Below are positions 1-7,144 of a stretch of 25,347 nt of DNA, one piece after another. Below the pieces are notes generated by a model. It was not told the DNA's origin. It saw only the letters and a program-made list of their open reading frames with translations, and did not search any database. Origin of the DNA: Mageeibacillus sp. UBA5734 (GTDB lineage: Bacteria > Bacillota > Clostridia > Saccharofermentanales > UBA5734); contig DIGA01000049.1 of NCBI GenBank assembly GCA_002419365.1, positions 1 through 25,347 of the forward strand, in the 5' to 3' direction. Positions within the stretch are counted from its first letter, which is position 1; each line of letters opens with the position of its first letter. Position numbers and translations under genes: made by a program.

Positions 1-1
1 T

Positions 2-466
2 GACTATGGCCTTGGCCCTCTTAAGACCAAAGCCGCCCACAGAGCAGTACCGCTCACGAATACAACCATTGATTTACTTTGGCAGCAGCACAAGCTTCTT
101 TTCGCCAACGGGTTGCAAAAAAGCAAATTCATCTTTCCACTGCAGGATGGCAGCCAGCCAACAATGAATGCACTGCGCCACGCATTCGAACGAGCAAGGA
201 CCCAAACAAAGGTCTGGAAGAAGATCGGCAGGAAATATCATGGCGAACTACTCCAAGACCGTGTTGATTTTTCCATGTATGATTTTAGACACACTTTTGC
301 TACAATGGCGGCAACCAAGATGGCGCCGAAACAATTGCAGTACATCATGGGCCACTCCCGCATCGATGTCACCTTGCAGATCTATGCCGGTCTGACCAAT
401 GAACAGCGTGAGGACGCCCGGGCGATCATGGATGATATGGCTTTCGAGACGGCAACAGCCATTTAA
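2..466 (+). CDS. Tyrosine recombinase (integrase), C-terminal part, truncated by window edge
   Basis: The frame is open from base 2, so the start lies left of the window; an internal TTG at 113 is not the true start. The visible part is the C-terminal half of the catalytic domain of a tyrosine recombinase, which cuts and rejoins DNA at att sites. The stretch KTKAAHRAVPL fits the beta-hairpin region. YDFRHTFAT is the HxxR box, with Tyr in place of the usual first His. GHSRIDVT is the His/Trp box region and the Tyr of LQIYA (codon 383-385) is the nucleophile. The first catalytic Arg would lie outside the window. The gene ends about 150 bp before a tRNA-Arg 3' fragment and points toward it, as expected for the integrase of an element inserted in that tRNA. 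Family assignment is firm; whether the element is a phage, ICE or island cannot be told. Confidence 0.88.
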   Translation, partial: DYGLGPLKTKAAHRAVPLTNTTIDLLWQQHKLLFANGLQKSKFIFPLQDGSQPTMNALRHAFERARTQTKVWKKIGRKYHGELLQDRVDFSMYDFRHTFATMAATKMAPKQLQYIMGHSRIDVTLQIYAGLTNEQREDARAIMDDMAFETATAI

Positions 467-618
467 AATTTGCACCCAATTTGCCACACACTTGATGTTA
501 AAATATGAATTTGCCGGATACCACCATAAACGCAGCCAATGCCGTCAAACCTTACAGCCTCAGACGTTTTCAAAATTATGAAAATACCATATAAGATCAT
601 GTTTTGATTATCTAATCG

Positions 619-664
619 TTTCCTAAACCGCAGGCCGGAGGTTCGAATCCTCTCGCGATCACCA
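619..664 (+). other. attR candidate: 3' half of a tRNA-Arg(CCT) gene
   Basis: The bases match the 3' half of a tRNA in canonical spacing. They comprise anticodon loop TTCCTAA (620-626, anticodon CCT at 622-624), 3' anticodon stem 627-631, five-base variable region 632-636, T stem GGAGG/CCTCT (637-641/649-653) around loop TTCGAAT, acceptor strand CGCGATC (654-660), discriminator A and encoded CCA (662-664). The matching 5' acceptor strand GATCGCG and a D arm are absent upstream, so this is not an intact gene. A tRNA terminator follows directly. An integrase gene just upstream plus a 3' tRNA remnant with its original terminator is the usual structure of the distal att site left by tRNA-directed integration. 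The exact left edge of the core identity cannot be fixed without the other end. Confidence 0.8.
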
Positions 665-670
665 GATCAG

Positions 671-704
671 AACCGCCAGGGTCGTAAGCTCCTGGCGGTT
701 TTTA
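671..704 (+). terminator. Rho-independent terminator of the tRNA-Arg
   Basis: A perfect 10-bp stem (AACCGCCAGG at 671-680 with CCTGGCGGTT at 691-700) encloses a 10-base loop and runs into a short T tract. It starts six bases after the tRNA CCA end, so it most likely terminated the original tRNA transcript. Confidence 0.85.
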
Positions 705-709
705 ATTGG

Positions 710-946
710 TCATGCTGGATCTGCCCGACTCAATTCAATTCGCTGGCTTTCTTCACCCAAAACCAGATCGAGTCTAAGCACATCATCAGCATTTGCGAAG
801 AAAGATCTAAATGCGATTGGAAATCCAAAATTATTCTGTAGTGGCTCGCTGATGCCCTTCTGATCATGATTCGCAGTGCCCTTGTCGTTTGTATGAGAAA
901 CGCTAATCCAGTAGAGCACGATTCTGTCAATATCATTCAGGTCTTG
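710..946 (-). pseudogene. Possible gene remnant, unassigned
   Basis: A minus-strand frame is open from 946 to a TGA at 710-712 and reads like real protein (for example DLNDIDRIVLYWISV and LRLDLVLGEESQRIELSR), rich in alternating hydrophobic residues. There is no convincing start: a GTG at 919 lacks a ribosome binding site, and stops lie immediately upstream in frame. It ends just beyond the tRNA terminator. I do not recognise the family; a faint resemblance to a TerD-type beta-sandwich is only an impression. It may be the C-terminal leftover of a gene decayed near the integration site, or a chance frame. Confidence 0.3.
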
Positions 947-1062
947 TCATCACATCACACCTTATAAAAAGCCTCCGTACGCAGTAGAATGGAATCAAAG
1001 CTGCTTCAGGCCAACAGCCAGATGAAATTTGCCATCCGCCTGTCTTGTCGGAGGTGTTGGTT

Positions 1063-1560
1063 ATGTCAGAGCCATGTGTCTGTGCAGAGCTGCAGGAAAA
1101 TCCGCAAGCTCAGTTCAACTTGCTGCACCAGATCATCCAGGACTATGAAAAAAGGGAGAGCAACCTGATCCAGATCCTGCATCTGGCCCAGGCACTATTC
1201 GGATATCTTTCCGAAGACGTGCTCCATTTCATTGGCGAAGAAATGGATCTACCTCTGTCAAAAGTCCATGGCGTGGTGTCGTTTTACTCGTATTTTGAGA
1301 CTCAGCCGCATGGCCGTCACACGATTCAGGTCTGCCTCGGAACGGCCTGTTATGTCCGGGGTGGAACTAAAGTACTGGACAATCTGAAAAAAGCGCTGGA
1401 AATCGACATCGGCGAAACAAGCAGTGACGGGAGATTTACACTCGCAGTCAAGCGCTGCTTTGGTTCCTGCGGGCTGGCTCCTGCAATCTCGATCGATGCA
1501 GTGGTCCATAAAAGGGTCAATCCGAACCAGTTGCAGGACATTCTGAACCAGTATCCCTGA
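1063..1560 (+). CDS. hydC: NuoE/HydC-like [2Fe-2S] subunit of multimeric [FeFe] hydrogenase
   Basis: This is a 165-residue thioredoxin-like [2Fe-2S] protein of the NuoE (24 kDa, complex I) family. It has an N-terminal helical bundle (about residues 15-75) and then the ferredoxin fold with four cluster cysteines: C91 and C96 in CLGTAC, C132 and C136 in CFGSC. The ATG at 1063 is preferred over the in-frame TTG at 1045 because GGAGG at 1050-1054 sits eight bases before it. In HydABC/HndABCD-type hydrogenases this subunit passes electrons to or from the flavin subunit. The next gene begins 20 bp downstream and encodes that partner, so the two are co-transcribed. Length is normal for the family (about 160). 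It could be named hndA or nuoE; the context with hydA favours the hydrogenase name. Confidence 0.92.
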   Translation: MSEPCVCAELQENPQAQFNLLHQIIQDYEKRESNLIQILHLAQALFGYLSEDVLHFIGEEMDLPLSKVHGVVSFYSYFETQPHGRHTIQVCLGTACYVRGGTKVLDNLKKALEIDIGETSSDGRFTLAVKRCFGSCGLAPAISIDAVVHKRVNPNQLQDILNQYP

Positions 1561-1580
1561 AGTGAGTGGGGTGAGTTGGC

Positions 1581-4500
1581 ATGTTTGAGCAAATGACTGG
1601 TCTCATCCGGTCTGTTGAGGATCTCCAGCGGATCCGGGAATCTGAACTCAAAAAACAAAGTCAGGTTACCCGGACGGTTCTGGTTTGCGGGGGTGCTGGC
1701 TGTATTTCCTGCGGCAGCAAATCCATCCACCAAACCTTGCTTGACGAGTTGGACAAAGCAGGCCTCCGTGACCATGTCCTGGTCAAACTGACCGGATGTA
1801 TGGGCTTTTGTGATGTGGGCCCCGCGATGATCATCAACCCTGGCCATGTCTTTTACTGCAAACTGACTCCAGAGGCCATTCACGATATTGTCCAGCTCCA
1901 TTTGCTTGGCGGCCAAGTGGCGGAGCAGTATTGCTATGTAGACCATCCCAGTGGCCAACGGAGGATTCGGACCGACGACATCGATTATTTCAAACGCCAG
2001 GTAAAAAACGTCCTTCACAATTGCGGAGAGATCGAATTCGACAACCTCAATGAGTACATCTCCAATGACGGGATCACCGCTTTGTACAAAGTCCTGCATG
2101 AGATGTCGCCCGAACAAGTCATCGCATCGATCCGGATGTCCGGTTTGCGCGGGCGCGGTGGAGGTGGTTTCCCGACCGGCATGAAATGGGACCTGGGGCG
2201 AAAATCAGCCAGCGAACAGAAATACATCATCTGCAATGCGGACGAGGGGGATCCGGGTGCGTTTATGGATCGCAGCCTGCTGGAGGGGGATCCCTATGTG
2301 GTCCTCGAGGGAATGGCTATTGGCGGCTATGCCGTTGGAGCCAGCATGGGCTATGTCTATGTCCGCGCGGAGTATCCACTGGCAGTGGAACGACTGACCC
2401 AGGCGATCGAGCAATTGCGTGCTGCGGGTCTGCTTGGCACGCGATTGTTCGACACCGATTTTTCGTTTGATGTCGAAATCCGGATTGGTGCAGGGTCCTT
2501 TGTGTGCGGGGAGGAGACCGCCCTGATGAATTCGGTGCAGGGTCAGCGAGGCGAACCTCACCAGAAGCCGCCCTTCCCGACAGAAATGGGTCTTTTTGGG
2601 AAACCCACGGTCATCAACAATGTTGAAACCCTGGCCAATGTTCCGTCTATTATCCGCAATGGCAGCGACTGGTTTTCCGCAATCGGAACGGATCAGAGCA
2701 AGGGGACCAAAGTCTTCGCCTTGGCTGGTGACATCAGGAACACCGGGATTGTCGAGGTTCCCATGGGGATCACCCTGGGTGAAATACTTTTTGATATTGG
2801 TGGCGGGATTCCCAACGGCAAGACATTCAAGGCGGCGCAAACCGGGGGCCCGTCTGGAGGTTGCCTGACCAGGAAACACTTGAATACGCCCATTGATTAC
2901 CAGTCACTGGTTGAATTAGGAGCGATCATGGGCTCCGGTGGTCTGATCTGCATGGATGAAGACACGTGCATGGTGGACGTGGCGCGCTTTTTCATGGAAT
3001 TTGTCCAGGACGAATCCTGCGGCAAATGTGTCTCCTGTCGAATCGGTACCCGCCGGATGCTGGATATTCTCGAGCGGATCACCCATGGCGAGGGTCGCAG
3101 CGGGGATGTTGAGCAGCTGATCGAACTGGGCGAGACCATCAAGTCGACTGCACTCTGCGGCTTGGGGCAGACTGCACCCAACCCGGTTCTGAGTACGATC
3201 AAATATTTCCGGGACGAATATGAAGAGCACATCCATGCCAGGCATTGCCGGGCAGGTGTCTGTTCGTCGCTCTTCCTCTCCCCTTGTGCGAATGCTTGTC
3301 CGGCAGGTGTCAACGTGCCAGGTTACATTGCCTTGATCGCAGCCGGCAGACCGATTGACGCATATCACCTGATCCTGCAGGAAAATCCATTTCCCTCGGT
3401 CTGTGGCAGGGTTTGCACCCATCCCTGTGAAAGCCGCTGCCGGCGGGCCCAAGTGGATGAACCCCTGGCGATCCGCGATCTGAAGCGATACGCCGCTGAT
3501 GAGGCGTTGAAATCAGATGCACCAAAGACCGACCTGATTTTCCCCAGGAAAGGCCGCACCGTCTCCATCATCGGTGGCGGACCTTCTGGACTGACTTGTG
3601 GTTATTACCTCGGGCGATTGGGCTATGATGTGGTCATCTATGAATCCCAGCCTGAAGCCGGCGGGATGCTGGCCTATGGAATCCCTGAATATCGGCTGCC
3701 CAAAAAGATCCTGGCTAAGGAAATCCATGCGATCCTGAGTGTCGGCATCCACTTGAAAACCAATGTGGAAGTTGGCAAAGACATCGACTTCCCGACAATC
3801 TGCCATCAGTCTGATGCCGTTTACATTGCCACAGGCACTCAACGTTCGCGAAAAATCGGTCTAAGCGGGGAGAGTCTGCCCAACGTCTATCACGGCCTGG
3901 ATTTTCTGCGTGACATCAGTCTGGGGCTTCCAGTTGATGTCCATGGCGTGGTTGCCGTGATTGGCGGTGGCAGCACAGCCTTCGATGCCGCCCGGACAGC
4001 CTTGCGCCAGGGTGCAGCTGAAGTTCACATGCTCTATCGCCGGTGCATTGCCGATATGCCGGCGGATCTGCGTGAAATCACTGAAGCGGTCGAAGAAGGT
4101 GTCATCATCCATGAGCTGGTGGAACCGCTGGCGTTGATGGGCAATGCCAAGGTCGAAAAAGTGGTGTGCCAGACCATGGAACTCAAAGGATTTGATCTGG
4201 ATGGTCGACGTCAGCCCATCCCGGTTGACGGCGGAATCATCGAATTCCCTGTCGACAGTGTCATCCCGGCCGTCAGCCAGTATTCAGATCTGCCTTTCGT
4301 CCGCCCGGATGAAATCGAGATGACCCGCTGGGGGACTTTTGTGGTGGAAAGCAAGACCTGCCAGACCACGATGCCTGGCGTTTTTGCCGGCGGAGATGTT
4401 GTCCGGGGCTCTGACATCGTCATCACGGCCATCGCAGACGGCAAAAAGGCGGCCCAGGCGATCGACCAGTATCTGGGCGGAAATGGTGTGCTGAACAAAG

Positions 4501-4682
4501 GGGAGCCCATCGAGATCCCTGCCGCAGTTGACGATGATGAATTGATCGAGCATGGCCGGTTCGCCATGAAAACCATCGATCCCAAGCTCCGCAAGCAGAG
4601 CTTTGCGGAAGTCAGTCAAGGCTTTCACAAGTTGGATGCCATGGCCGAAGCCATGCGTTGCCTGCGTTGTGACCGGCGCTGA
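1581..4682 (+). CDS. hydB: HydB/NuoF-like flavoprotein fused to a GltD/NfnB-like NAD(P)H oxidoreductase module
   Basis: This chain of 1033 residues is much longer than ordinary HydB (about 600). Residues 30-115 form a thioredoxin-like [2Fe-2S] domain (C36, C41, C73, C77). Residues 165-430 form the NuoF FMN/NADH domain, with GRGGGGFPTGMKW near 191 and GAGSFVCGEETALMN near 303. Residues 475-545 carry a [4Fe-4S] site (C480, C483, C486, C526). The typical HydB tail RHCRAGVC (555-561) is kept, but the usual bacterial ferredoxin domain is replaced. Instead there is a GltD N-terminal Fe-S domain (C569, C573, C608, C612, C616, C620), an FAD GxGxxG (GGGPSG near 665), an NAD(P) site (GGGSTAFDAAR, 795-805, with LYRR at 818-821, as in NADPH-using GltD/NfnB) and a closing FAD motif GVFAGGD. 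ATG 1581 follows GGGGTGAG. The gene lies between hydC and hydA. The family predicts NADH and ferredoxin coupling to H2; direct NADPH use is inference from the added module. Confidence 0.9.
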   Translation: MFEQMTGLIRSVEDLQRIRESELKKQSQVTRTVLVCGGAGCISCGSKSIHQTLLDELDKAGLRDHVLVKLTGCMGFCDVGPAMIINPGHVFYCKLTPEAIHDIVQLHLLGGQVAEQYCYVDHPSGQRRIRTDDIDYFKRQVKNVLHNCGEIEFDNLNEYISNDGITALYKVLHEMSPEQVIASIRMSGLRGRGGGGFPTGMKWDLGRKSASEQKYIICNADEGDPGAFMDRSLLEGDPYVVLEGMAIGGYAVGASMGYVYVRAEYPLAVERLTQAIEQLRAAGLLGTRLFDTDFSFDVEIRIGAGSFVCGEETALMNSVQGQRGEPHQKPPFPTEMGLFGKPTVINNVETLANVPSIIRNGSDWFSAIGTDQSKGTKVFALAGDIRNTGIVEVPMGITLGEILFDIGGGIPNGKTFKAAQTGGPSGGCLTRKHLNTPIDYQSLVELGAIMGSGGLICMDEDTCMVDVARFFMEFVQDESCGKCVSCRIGTRRMLDILERITHGEGRSGDVEQLIELGETIKSTALCGLGQTAPNPVLSTIKYFRDEYEEHIHARHCRAGVCSSLFLSPCANACPAGVNVPGYIALIAAGRPIDAYHLILQENPFPSVCGRVCTHPCESRCRRAQVDEPLAIRDLKRYAADEALKSDAPKTDLIFPRKGRTVSIIGGGPSGLTCGYYLGRLGYDVVIYESQPEAGGMLAYGIPEYRLPKKILAKEIHAILSVGIHLKTNVEVGKDIDFPTICHQSDAVYIATGTQRSRKIGLSGESLPNVYHGLDFLRDISLGLPVDVHGVVAVIGGGSTAFDAARTALRQGAAEVHMLYRRCIADMPADLREITEAVEEGVIIHELVEPLALMGNAKVEKVVCQTMELKGFDLDGRRQPIPVDGGIIEFPVDSVIPAVSQYSDLPFVRPDEIEMTRWGTFVVESKTCQTTMPGVFAGGDVVRGSDIVITAIADGKKAAQAIDQYLGGNGVLNKGEPIEIPAAVDDDELIEHGRFAMKTIDPKLRKQSFAEVSQGFHKLDAMAEAMRCLRCDRR

Positions 4683-4701
4683 GCGAAGGGAGATGAACAG
4701 G

Positions 4702-6525
4702 ATGATCCACCTGAAGATCAACGATCAGCTCGTCGAAGCCGAAGAGGGTCAGACGATTCTGGATGTGGCTACGAACAACAACATCCTGATCCCGACCTTG
4801 TGCCACTTCAAAAACCTGCATGCGATCGGATCCTGCCGGATCTGTTCAGTCGAAGTCGTTGGCGCCAGGAACCTGATGGCTGCGTGTGTGACACCGGTCG
4901 TCGAAGGCATGGTCGTCCAGACCCACACGTCCAAAGTCAGGCAGATGCGAAAAATACTCTATGAATTGATGCTCTCTGATCATCCATCCGACTGTCTGCA
5001 GTGCGATCGCAACGGGACGTGCGAATTCCAGGAATTGGGTAAAGTTCTCCAGGTCAATCAGTCCCGCTTCGAAGGCATCCGATCCAAAAAGGCTGTGGAT
5101 GACAGCAGTCCGGCGATCGTCCGAGATACAACCAAATGCATTCTGTGCCGTCGCTGTGTGTCCATGTGCAACGATGTCCAGGGCGTTTGCGCCTTGAACG
5201 CCCAGAACCGCGGATTTGCAACAGAAATCGGGCCCGGTGGCCAGATGCGCCTGGGTACAGCGGTTTGCACGTATTGTGGCCAGTGCACCACCGTCTGTCC
5301 GGTGGATGCTCTGCATGAAAAAGATGCGATCCCAACTGTCTGGCAGGCCTTGAGTGATCCAGCCCGGAAAACAGTCGTTCAGACCGCTCCTGCGGTGCGA
5401 GCGGCCCTCGGTGAGGAATTCGGTCTGGAGCCGGGGACCCTGGTCACGGGGAAAATGGTCAGCGCCCTGCATCAGCTGGGCTTTCAGACTGTTTTTGACA
5501 CCAATTTCACGGCAGACCTGACCATTCTTGAAGAAGGGTATGAGCTTCTCAGCCGTCTGGCAGCACTGGCAAAAAAGCGAGGCAAAGTTGACGATCCACA
5601 ACTGGCTGCCCTCCATCTTTCAAACCATCTGCCCGATCCAGTCCTCCCGATGGTCACCAGTTGCAGTCCCGGCTGGATCAAATACGCCGAACATTTCTTT
5701 GGCGATCTGCTGGCACATCTATCGACCTGCAAATCCCCCCATATGATGCTGGGAGCACTGACAAAAACATGGTACGCATCGAATCATGGGCTGGATCCCT
5801 CGGACCTTTTTGTCGTTTCGATCATGCCCTGCACGGCCAAAAAATACGAGATCATACGACCCGAATTGAAAACCGGCGGCATGACAACGGTCGATGCCGT
5901 TTTGACCACCCGGGAATTAGCCCGGATGATCCGGGAAGCCGGGATTGACTTGATCCATCTACCAGACTCGCGCTTTGATTCGCCGCTGGGGGAATCCACC
6001 GGAGCTGCAGCCATTTTCGGCACAACGGGTGGCGTCATGGAGGCAGCGCTTCGCACCGTCTACGAAGTTGTCACAGGGCGGGAATTGCCTTTTGACAATC
6101 TGCATGTCGAACCAATTGCCGGATTTGAGCGGATCAAGACCGCAACCATCCGGTTTGAAAACGTCTTGCCAGCCTGGTCCTTTCTCGAGGGAATTGAAGC
6201 CCCGATCGCCGTGACAAGCGGCCTCTCCGGCGCCAGTCAATTGATGGATGAAATCAGAGCCGGTACGAGTCCCTACGTGTTTATCGAGATCATGGGCTGC
6301 CCCGGTGGATGCCTGTCAGGCGGCGGCCAACCCCGGCCGACAACTCCGGAAATCCGCCAGTTGAGGCAAAAGGCCCTCTACCGTGAAGACGAAGGCAAGC
6401 CCCTGCGCAAGTCTCACGAGAATCCAGACATCCAGCGCCTCTATCAAGGGTTTCTGGGACAGCCGGGATCGGAACTTTCCCATCAGCTTCTCCATACGAC
6501 CTACCAGCGCCGGAACAAGATCTGA
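4702..6525 (+). CDS. hydA: [FeFe] hydrogenase catalytic subunit HydA (multicluster, HndD type)
   Basis: This 607-residue enzyme catalyses reversible 2H+ + 2e- to H2. Domains in order are: plant-type [2Fe-2S] (C34, C45, C48, C62), a His-ligated [4Fe-4S] (H94, C98, C101, C107), a two-[4Fe-4S] ferredoxin domain (C146/149/152/156 and C189/192/195/199), and the H-cluster domain. The H-cluster motifs are TSCSPGW (319-325), MPCTAKKYE (375-383) and EIMGCPGGC (529-537). The first motif has Ser where the classic monomeric enzymes have a second Cys. ATG 4702 is chosen over ATG 4693 and the longer upstream frame because AGGGAG (4687-4692) sits nine bases before 4702 and the family N-terminus starts here. 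The start is 19 bp after hydB, so the three genes form one operon. There is no C-terminal [2Fe-2S] extension like that of T. maritima HydA. Maturases (HydE, F, G) are not in the window. Confidence 0.95.
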   Translation: MIHLKINDQLVEAEEGQTILDVATNNNILIPTLCHFKNLHAIGSCRICSVEVVGARNLMAACVTPVVEGMVVQTHTSKVRQMRKILYELMLSDHPSDCLQCDRNGTCEFQELGKVLQVNQSRFEGIRSKKAVDDSSPAIVRDTTKCILCRRCVSMCNDVQGVCALNAQNRGFATEIGPGGQMRLGTAVCTYCGQCTTVCPVDALHEKDAIPTVWQALSDPARKTVVQTAPAVRAALGEEFGLEPGTLVTGKMVSALHQLGFQTVFDTNFTADLTILEEGYELLSRLAALAKKRGKVDDPQLAALHLSNHLPDPVLPMVTSCSPGWIKYAEHFFGDLLAHLSTCKSPHMMLGALTKTWYASNHGLDPSDLFVVSIMPCTAKKYEIIRPELKTGGMTTVDAVLTTRELARMIREAGIDLIHLPDSRFDSPLGESTGAAAIFGTTGGVMEAALRTVYEVVTGRELPFDNLHVEPIAGFERIKTATIRFENVLPAWSFLEGIEAPIAVTSGLSGASQLMDEIRAGTSPYVFIEIMGCPGGCLSGGGQPRPTTPEIRQLRQKALYREDEGKPLRKSHENPDIQRLYQGFLGQPGSELSHQLLHTTYQRRNKI

Positions 6526-6619
6526 ATGGATCATGAGTGTTGTGGCCTGCTGAATGAATCGACTCCCTCTCAGCGGGATCTGCCATGAACATCCAACTTT
6601 TGTTTCAATGAAGCGATGC

Positions 6620-6637
6620 CTCGGTTAGAAAACCGAG
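6620..6637 (+). other. Small hairpin in the hydA 3' region
   Basis: A perfect 7-bp stem (CTCGGTT at 6620-6626, AACCGAG at 6631-6637) closes on the tetraloop AGAA. It lies in the 230-bp stretch between hydA and the strong terminator. The following T tract is weak and displaced, so a terminator role is doubtful; it may be part of a larger fold (see findings). Confidence 0.45.
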
Positions 6638-6757
6638 CACGCCTTTTCCCAAAGGTTCGGCACGATTGCATGCCTCGCTTGCAGTGGAGTCGTTCTTTTG
6701 GTCATTGATATCATTAGACAAAACCTGACATAAACGGATGCAATGGACGAGAGATAA

Positions 6758-6799
6758 AAAATGCCGCTGTAGCTCGTTTCCAAGTCACAGCGGCATTTT
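6758..6799. terminator. Bidirectional terminator between hydA and dodecin
   Basis: A perfect 13-bp inverted repeat (AAAATGCCGCTGT at 6758-6770, ACAGCGGCATTTT at 6787-6799) has a 16-base loop. It carries A and T tracts on both flanks, so it can terminate the plus-strand hydrogenase transcript and the minus-strand dodecin transcript, which converge here. Confidence 0.9.
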
Positions 6800-6819
6800 G
6801 ATCGTTTGTGTGGGTCTGG

Positions 6820-7035
6820 TCAGTCTTCGATGTGATATTTGAATGAGACTTTCAGTTTGGTTCGGTAGAGGTGGATTTTACCCTCTTCGAGCTGGGCGTC
6901 CATCAGGACCACCTCGGCGATGCGCAGGTCTTTCAAGGTCTTCGAGGCTGTCTCGATGGCATTGGCGGCCGCTTTCTCCCAGGATTCGGTGCTGGTTCCG
7001 ACCAGTTCGATGATTTTGTAGACACTATCTGGCAT
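6820..7035 (-). CDS. Dodecin, flavin-binding storage protein
   Basis: This 71-residue protein has the full dodecin pattern: VYKIIELVGTSTESWEKAA at the N-terminus, a single helix, then beta strands ending KVSFKYHIED. Dodecins assemble as hollow dodecamers that bind and buffer FMN/riboflavin in the cytoplasm, with an aromatic residue stacking on the flavin; the Trp in SWEKA fits that role. ATG 7035 is preceded by AAAGGAG at a normal distance. The gene is single, between the shared terminator and carB, whose stop lies about 110 bp upstream. The flavin-rich hydrogenase operon is next door, but the genes converge, so no co-transcription is implied. Confidence 0.9.
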   Translation of the reverse strand: MPDSVYKIIELVGTSTESWEKAAANAIETASKTLKDLRIAEVVLMDAQLEEGKIHLYRTKLKVSFKYHIED

Positions 7036-7144
7036 GACATCACACTCCTTTGATCAGATGCGAGATTTTTCGCTCGCTGAAACGATGGAGAGACGCTATA
7101 TCTTCATGATAGCACAGTTGTCTGGTTAGTGTTCCTGATTTCCC

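Larger units (their letters stand above)
665..1062. other. About 400 bp without an intact gene
   Basis: This gap between the tRNA fragment and hydC holds the tRNA terminator (671-704), the minus-strand remnant (710-946) and, by position, the hydrogenase operon promoter. TTGTCA at 944-949 followed by the AT-rich TTATAAAAA at 962-970 is the only promoter-like stretch I see. Its 13-15 base spacing is poor, so I do not call it as a site. Confidence 0.5.

Noticed and set aside
600..664. Intact tRNA gene
   Set aside because: No 5' acceptor strand, D arm or 5' anticodon stem precedes the 3' half.
944..970. Promoter for the hydrogenase operon (TTGTCA, TTATAAAAA)
   Set aside because: Spacing of 13-15 bases is too short for a confident sigma-70-type promoter call.
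4603..4701. Longer HydA N-terminus overlapping hydB
   Set aside because: It has no ribosome binding site, reads as the hydB tail in another frame, and homologues start at the ferredoxin-like domain.
6560..6692. Known riboswitch or 6S RNA
   Set aside because: No consensus core of a class I know is visible and no plus-strand gene follows; kept only as a possible structured 3' UTR.
7060..7077. Terminator for carB (GCGAG/CTCGC)
   Set aside because: Only a 5-bp stem with no T tract in the minus-strand direction.
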